In this document: positions 6,701-8,656 of the stretch, piece after piece
Layout: every line of letters begins with the position of its first letter
Numbering within the stretch: position 1 is the stretch's first letter
Assembly (NCBI GenBank): GCA_009778835.1
Contig: WRFK01000058.1
Coordinates: 1-8,656, forward strand
From: Spirochaetaceae bacterium
GTDB taxonomy: Bacteria; Spirochaetota; Spirochaetia; CADAEX01
DNA length: 8,656 bases
Direction of reading: 5' to 3'
Notes under the pieces: model-generated
The model's input: the letters and a program-made list of their open reading frames with translations, nothing else
What the model was told of the DNA's origin: nothing
Database searches by the model: none
Translations under genes and position numbers: made by a program

Positions 6701-8074
6701 TATTACGCAGGTGCGCTATCAGTCAGCGAAGCAATTACTACGCCCAAACAAATCGGCGCAGCAGTCAGTGGAGCGCCTACAGTAAATGGTACACCAACTG
6801 AAGAGAGCATAACAATTAACGCTGTTACTATCCCGACCAATCCTGGTGGGCAAGCTGTTGAGTATGCGATTAGTGAAACCAGTGGCGCAACTCCAATAAG
6901 CGGCTGGCAAACCGGACTGACTTTCAGTGGTCTAAAAAGTAACACTACCTACTATGTATATGCCCGTTCAGCAGCCAACACCAACTACAATGCTGGTGCA
7001 GCGCTGGTCAGCCTTGGAATTAAAACTAAAAACGAAGATATTCAGTGGAGTGGTACTCAAACAGCTAATCTTGTTACCTTTAACAGCAATAGTTTAATAA
7101 GTTTTGGTTCCGGCACACCAGGTTGGTGGCTAAGAGATGTGCCGGGTGTATGGAAGAGAGGTATAATGAATCCTGGGTCTATAACACTAGAAGTAGATCC
7201 TATTAGTCTTGCAAGTACTCAGAATGCTCTTTCAAATCAAAGCTTAGGTTCAATAGGTCAATTTGATACTGTAAAAGGTTCAACCCAAGGCGGTGCTCAT
7301 ACAGAATGGACATATTCTCTTCGTCTTGCTTTACCTTACGAATCGATTAAAGTTAAAATAACTGTGACAAATTTTAGTGGTAGTAATTCTATTGGCTTAG
7401 CAAGTGCACGTGGCGAACAGACATTAGTATTTGAGGATAAACTTGAATTTAAATTTTGGCGAGGTAATTCAACAGATATTAGTATGGTCATTGAATTAGA
7501 GTCAGACTTGGGGTGGGATTTTGTTGAACTTCCGGAGCCGGCAGGTGGATATCCTGTTTTTAAACAAAATGGCGTTAATATATATTATTGGATCGATGGT
7601 AGTGGACAAGGAACATGGAGTTGGGGAAATATAAAATTTTATGAGTTTAACATAAAACCCGAAGGAGCTTCTGATACTATAAAAGTTAACATCCACCCAG
7701 AAGATCCAGCAGTTGCAAAAACAAATGTTGGTAACATTATTTACTTTTTTGAAGTCCCGGGTGGTCCAGATATGAAGTATGACAGCTATAGTACCACTCC
7801 CGCATATGGTAACGAAAATTTCCCGCTTTATATTGGTGAGGCGTATATAGGGACAGCCAAGGTGACCCTGCTGGGGGGGACTCCTTCTACTGGAATTCCT
7901 AATACGGTCAATTATAAGGTTGACTACACACTGGATTCTGTTTTTGCCGCACAGGTGCAGAGCTACACGACTACGTGCAGCGGACAAACGAAATCTGGTA
8001 ATTCCATTACATTCACCAACGAACAAAATGGGTACATTATTTTTGAAACTGAATTTACGTTCATAAATCCATAA
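3743..8074 (+). CDS. Giant lipoprotein with eleven fibronectin-III-like repeats
   Basis: 1443-residue predicted surface lipoprotein; adhesion or matrix binding is a reasonable guess, not shown. The N-terminus has an Arg at 3 and 6, a hydrophobic core (8-22) and Cys24 in MFMTC, a relaxed lipobox of the kind tolerated in spirochaetes. After a 22-residue lead come eleven tandem units (residues 47-1096), each with the core 'NSITV.AV', 'GQ.VEYAIS', 'WQ.G..FSGL', 'TTYYVYARS..N', 'AG...S..ITT'. The FSGL...TTYYVYAR segment resembles the tyrosine corner of fibronectin-III folds. The C-terminal 347 residues (1097-1443) are non-repetitive, rich in Trp, Gly and beta-prone sequence (GWWLRDVPGVWKRG, 1127-1140), and not recognised. 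The only Cys residues I see are C24 and C1412. GGGGA at 3730-3734 lies 8 bases before the ATG; the stop precedes a strong terminator. The gene is intact. Confidence 0.88.
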   Translation: MSRTQRIFGAGIIILLAAGMFMTCNNQFVMDILPDRNNGNVVIKAGGAVISGKPVVSDSETPTQTVIVVDEVDIPDNPGGQTVEYAISTDPNADPSSLTWQDDTTFNGLTGGTKYYVYARSKSNNNHNEGTPMVSDPITTLEKNTGEAVSGAPTVSSVTYNSIVVNAVTIVGGNPGGQTVEYAISTVNNADPSTLTWQGGTIFNGLTGGATYYVYARSKSNATHDAGVAQSSVVGITTRSVGAAVSGAPIVNGTPTENSITINAVTIVGGNPGGQTVEYAISTVNNADPSALTWQGGVTTFIGLIPSTTYYVYARSASNGPYDAGEAQVSVGITTAVASKVPGADVSQPVVSGAPTHNSITVIAVTIPTNPGGQDVEYAISTDDDTVPASGWQSGTTFSGLNVATTYYVYARSKENSTHGAGIAQFSAGITTLKNIGAIVNGAPALDSKTHNSITVNAVTILTNPGSQNVEYAISTDGDTVPAIGWQTGTTFSGLTAVTTYYIYARSEGNTTYYAGVAQVSVGITTDKAPGATVSAPTLDSKTHNSITINAVSAPDNGQSVEYGINTNGSTTPDSGWEIDKITFSGVSSNTTYYVLARSAENASYNAGAVSVSAAITTATTPKAPGANVSQPVVSGDPTHNSITVSAVTIPTNPGSQNAEYAISTDDDIVPVSGWQTGTTFSGLNAATTYYVYARSEENLTHDAGVAQISVEITTDKAPGAAVSGAPTVNGTPNHNSITVNAVTIPSNPGSQNVEYAISTVNNADPSILTWQSGTIFSGLNAVTTYYVYARSEGNTTYYAGVEQISAGITTAVASKALGANVSQPVVSGVPTHDSITVSAVSLQSVTGQSIEYAISTDGDVDPSTLTWQSGTTFSGLYSNTTYYVLARSAENPSYNAGAVSVSDPIDTLAAPKSTGAAVNITVGTVTATSITVSGSLIPDTAQSILYAISESGSTAPDSGWQSSPTFTVTPNTTHYVWAYSVEDASYYAGALSVSEAITTPKQIGAAVSGAPTVNGTPTEESITINAVTIPTNPGGQAVEYAISETSGATPISGWQTGLTFSGLKSNTTYYVYARSAANTNYNAGAALVSLGIKTKNEDIQWSGTQTANLVTFNSNSLISFGSGTPGWWLRDVPGVWKRGIMNPGSITLEVDPISLASTQNALSNQSLGSIGQFDTVKGSTQGGAHTEWTYSLRLALPYESIKVKITVTNFSGSNSIGLASARGEQTLVFEDKLEFKFWRGNSTDISMVIELESDLGWDFVELPEPAGGYPVFKQNGVNIYYWIDGSGQGTWSWGNIKFYEFNIKPEGASDTIKVNIHPEDPAVAKTNVGNIIYFFEVPGGPDMKYDSYSTTPAYGNENFPLYIGEAYIGTAKVTLLGGTPSTGIPNTVNYKVDYTLDSVFAAQVQSYTTTCSGQTKSGNSITFTNEQNGYIIFETEFTFINP
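3881..7030 (+). repeat. Array of eleven tandem FN3-like coding repeats
   Basis: In-frame tandem repeats of 267-303 bases. Unit starts, set at the Gly of the G-A-x-V motif, are 3881, 4178, 4466, 4769, 5051, 5333, 5618, 5900, 6197, 6488 and 6755, and the last unit ends near 7030. Unit lengths are 99, 96, 101, 94, 94, 95, 94, 99, 97, 89 and 92 residues. Two subtypes alternate in the middle of the unit: 'PSxLTWQ' (units 1, 2, 3, 8, 9) and 'SGWQ' or close forms (4, 5, 6, 7, 10, 11). Unit 10 is the most diverged: it lacks the NPGxQ segment and reads YVWAYS where others read YVYARS. Several stretches are nearly identical at DNA level between units, so the array is open to recombination and to assembly collapse. 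Confidence 0.92.
4769..6487 (+). repeat. Duplicated three-unit block inside the FN3-like array
   Basis: Units 4-5-6 (4769-5617, 849 bases) correspond in order to units 7-8-9 (5618-6487, 870 bases). Units 4 and 7 share a SQPVVSGxPTHNSITV opening and ISTDDDxVPxSGWQ. Units 5 and 8 share AVTTYY(I/V)YARSEGNTTYYAGV. Units 6 and 9 share SNTTYYVLARSAEN followed by SYNAGAVSVS. The match is not uniform: unit 8 has a VNNADPS middle like units 2-3, and unit 9 opens like units 4 and 7 rather than like unit 6. Later exchange between units is the simplest explanation. Confidence 0.75.
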
Positions 8075-8080
8075 CATTCA

Positions 8081-8114
8081 AGAGAGCCGTCCTTCGGGGC
8101 GGCTTTCTTTTTTT
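8081..8114 (+). terminator. Rho-independent terminator
   Basis: The stem AGCCGTCC (8085-8092) pairs with GGGCGGCT (8097-8104) around a UUCG tetraloop, with one G-U pair. It can extend four more pairs outward (8081-8084 with 8105-8108). A seven-T run at 8108-8114 follows. It lies 6 bases after the lipoprotein stop codon and ends that transcription unit. Confidence 0.95.
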
Positions 8115-8130
8115 CTAACGCTCTTGCCCT

Positions 8131-8159
8131 TTAATAATGTATTTGTACAAACGTATAAT
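8131..8159 (+). promoter_or_regulatory. Possible sigma-70 promoter with palindrome in the spacer
   Basis: TTAATA (8131-8136, 4 of 6 matches to TTGACA) and a perfect TATAAT (8154-8159) are separated by 17 bases. The spacer contains the 10-bp perfect palindrome TTTGTACAAA (8142-8151), a possible operator. Transcription would start near 8166 and run into the structured non-coding stretch. In AT-rich DNA such matches also arise by chance. Confidence 0.4.
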
Positions 8160-8212
8160 TGAGGTGCTGCGTAAACATCTGTGTTGCTGCAAAACCCCAC
8201 ATGCTTTTATGG

Positions 8213-8388
8213 TTCTATGTGTGAGGGATAGCGAAGCATCCCCACAATATACACATAAATAGTTTATAAACTTAAAAGAGAATAAGTTGTGATTCTATGT
8301 GTGAGGGATTGAAGCGGATAGCCCGCAGACCAAGGCTTTGGCCGAGGACTTGGAGCGTAAAGCCCGACCCGTACAGCCCGTGTACGGG
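8213..8388. repeat. Intergenic element: 17-bp direct repeat and hairpins
   Basis: TTCTATGTGTGAGGGAT occurs exactly at 8213-8229 and 8293-8309, 80 bases apart. The first copy enters a hairpin in which TGTG-GGGAT (8220-8229, one bulged A) pairs with ATCCCCACA (8238-8246). After the second copy, TTGAAGCGGATAGCCCG (8309-8325) is echoed by TTGGAGCGTAAAGCCCG (8350-8366), 14 of 17 identical. Between them CCAAGGC (8330-8336) can pair with GCC (8341-8343) and TTGG (8350-8353). A perfect 8-bp hairpin follows: CCCGTACA (8368-8375), loop GCCCG, TGTACGGG (8381-8388). No T-run follows, so it is not a normal terminator. It could be a dispersed intergenic repeat or a structured RNA; the sequence alone does not decide. 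Confidence 0.55.
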
Positions 8389-8499
8389 GAATCAAATATA
8401 TTCTGTAGCGTTAAATAAGTTTACTTTTGTTTCATAAATACGGCTGTACGGGGCACACCCCTAAAAAAATAAATATACGGGAAAAGGGATGACGGTTTC

Positions 8500-8528
8500 T
8501 TGACACCTTTTTTTGCTCTCAATATACT
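8500..8528 (+). promoter_or_regulatory. Strong sigma-70-type promoter for the ferredoxin-type gene
   Basis: A perfect TTGACA (8500-8505), a 17-base spacer, and TATACT (8523-8528, 5 of 6 matches to TATAAT). Transcription would begin near 8535, giving a leader of about 29 bases before the TTG start at 8564. Confidence 0.8.
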
Positions 8529-8563
8529 GTTGCTATTAGCTTATTCCAGCGAGGAGAAAAATC

Positions 8564-8656
8564 TTGTCAAAAGGTAAACCTCTAATTAGCCCCGAAAGGT
8601 GCAAAGGGTGTGCGCTTTGTGTTGATGCGTGCCCAAAAAAGATTTTAAAAATGTCG
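8564..8656 (+). CDS. 4Fe-4S ferredoxin-type protein, probable small subunit of a 2-oxoacid:ferredoxin oxidoreductase (3' end outside window)
   Basis: The first 31 codons of a gene that runs off the right edge. The start is TTG at 8564, chosen because GAGGAG (8551-8556) lies 7 bases upstream and the frame leads straight into a complete CxxCxxCxxxCP iron-sulfur motif (C13, C16, C19, C23, P24). The text SPERCKGCALCVDACPKK is typical of the ferredoxin-like delta subunit (KorD/VorD type) of 2-oxoacid:ferredoxin oxidoreductases, which carries electrons from oxidative decarboxylation of 2-oxoacids to ferredoxin. The second cluster motif and the partner subunits would lie beyond the window, so the specific enzyme is inferred; a stand-alone ferredoxin is the alternative. 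It has its own strong promoter at 8500-8528. Confidence 0.8.
   Translation, partial: MSKGKPLISPERCKGCALCVDACPKKILKMS

Larger units (their letters stand above)
8115..8499. other. Intergenic region with no credible gene
   Basis: About 385 bases between the terminator and the next gene's promoter. I find no open frame with a plausible start and ribosome site on either strand. It contains a possible promoter (8131-8159), a 17-bp direct repeat with hairpins (8213-8388), and a second TGTACGGGG copy at 8445-8453 followed by a short GGGG-CACA-CCCC hairpin (8450-8461). The rest is AT-rich and featureless to me. Confidence 0.7.

Noticed and set aside
4034..6945. Series of similar 70-80 codon minus-strand frames across the repeat array
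   Set aside because: Their similarity to each other only mirrors the tandem repeats on the + strand; each is an antisense reading of one repeat unit.
7502..8077. Long open frame (191 codons) on the minus strand opposite the lipoprotein C-terminus
   Set aside because: It lies entirely over a well-supported + strand gene, has no recognisable domain or supported start, and has a Cys/Arg/Ile-rich composition typical of a shadow frame.
8181..8231. Seventeen-codon GTG frame after the possible promoter at 8131-8159
   Set aside because: The only ribosome-site-like sequence is too far upstream (14 bases) and would lie at or before the transcript start; no recognisable peptide.
8213..8309. CRISPR array suggested by the repeated 17-mer
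   Set aside because: Only two copies, with no third repeat, a spacer of 63 bases, and no cas genes nearby.
8368..8388. Perfect 8-bp hairpin as a terminator
   Set aside because: No T-run follows on the + strand or precedes it for the minus strand, and there is no upstream gene for it to end.

Overview
The window looks like chromosomal DNA of a spirochaete, most likely a Treponema-type bacterium. This rests on four things: moderately AT-rich coding sequence, GTG and TTG starts, a large lipoprotein with a relaxed lipobox, and a repeat style ('TTYYVYARS...AG...ITT') that I associate with large Treponema surface proteins. The assignment is inference; there is no rRNA or other taxonomic marker in the window. 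Every gene I can support is on the + strand.

Left part (1-3114): four closely packed genes that probably form one transcript. They are the 3' portion of a trans-polyprenyl diphosphate synthase (cut by the window edge), a six-helix rhomboid protease with intact Ser/His catalytic residues, a small exported protein of unknown function, and a metallo-beta-lactamase-fold protein of the PhnP/PqqB type. The last keeps its CxCxxC motif but has lost most of the HxHxDH metal-binding motif.

Middle part (3115-8114): a separate two-gene unit. It begins with promoter-like sequence and an AT-rich inverted repeat, followed by a small outer-membrane beta-barrel-like protein and, 13 bases later, a 1443-residue lipoprotein. 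The lipoprotein has a 46-residue lead, eleven tandem fibronectin-III-like units of about 89-101 residues, and a 347-residue C-terminal region I do not recognise. Units 4-5-6 and 7-8-9 form a duplicated three-unit block, and other units look like mosaics, so the array has probably grown and been homogenised by recombination. A strong UUCG-loop intrinsic terminator closes the unit.

Right part (8115-8656): about 450 bases with no credible gene. It holds a possible promoter with a 10-bp palindrome in its spacer, a 17-bp direct repeat, and several hairpins. A near-consensus sigma-70 promoter then drives the first 31 codons of a 4Fe-4S ferredoxin-type protein, likely the small subunit of a 2-oxoacid:ferredoxin oxidoreductase, which runs off the window.

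The most distinctive content is the surface-protein pair (barrel plus giant repeat lipoprotein), the degenerate MBL-fold protein, and the structured intergenic element. I see no phage, CRISPR, transposase, tRNA or rRNA.
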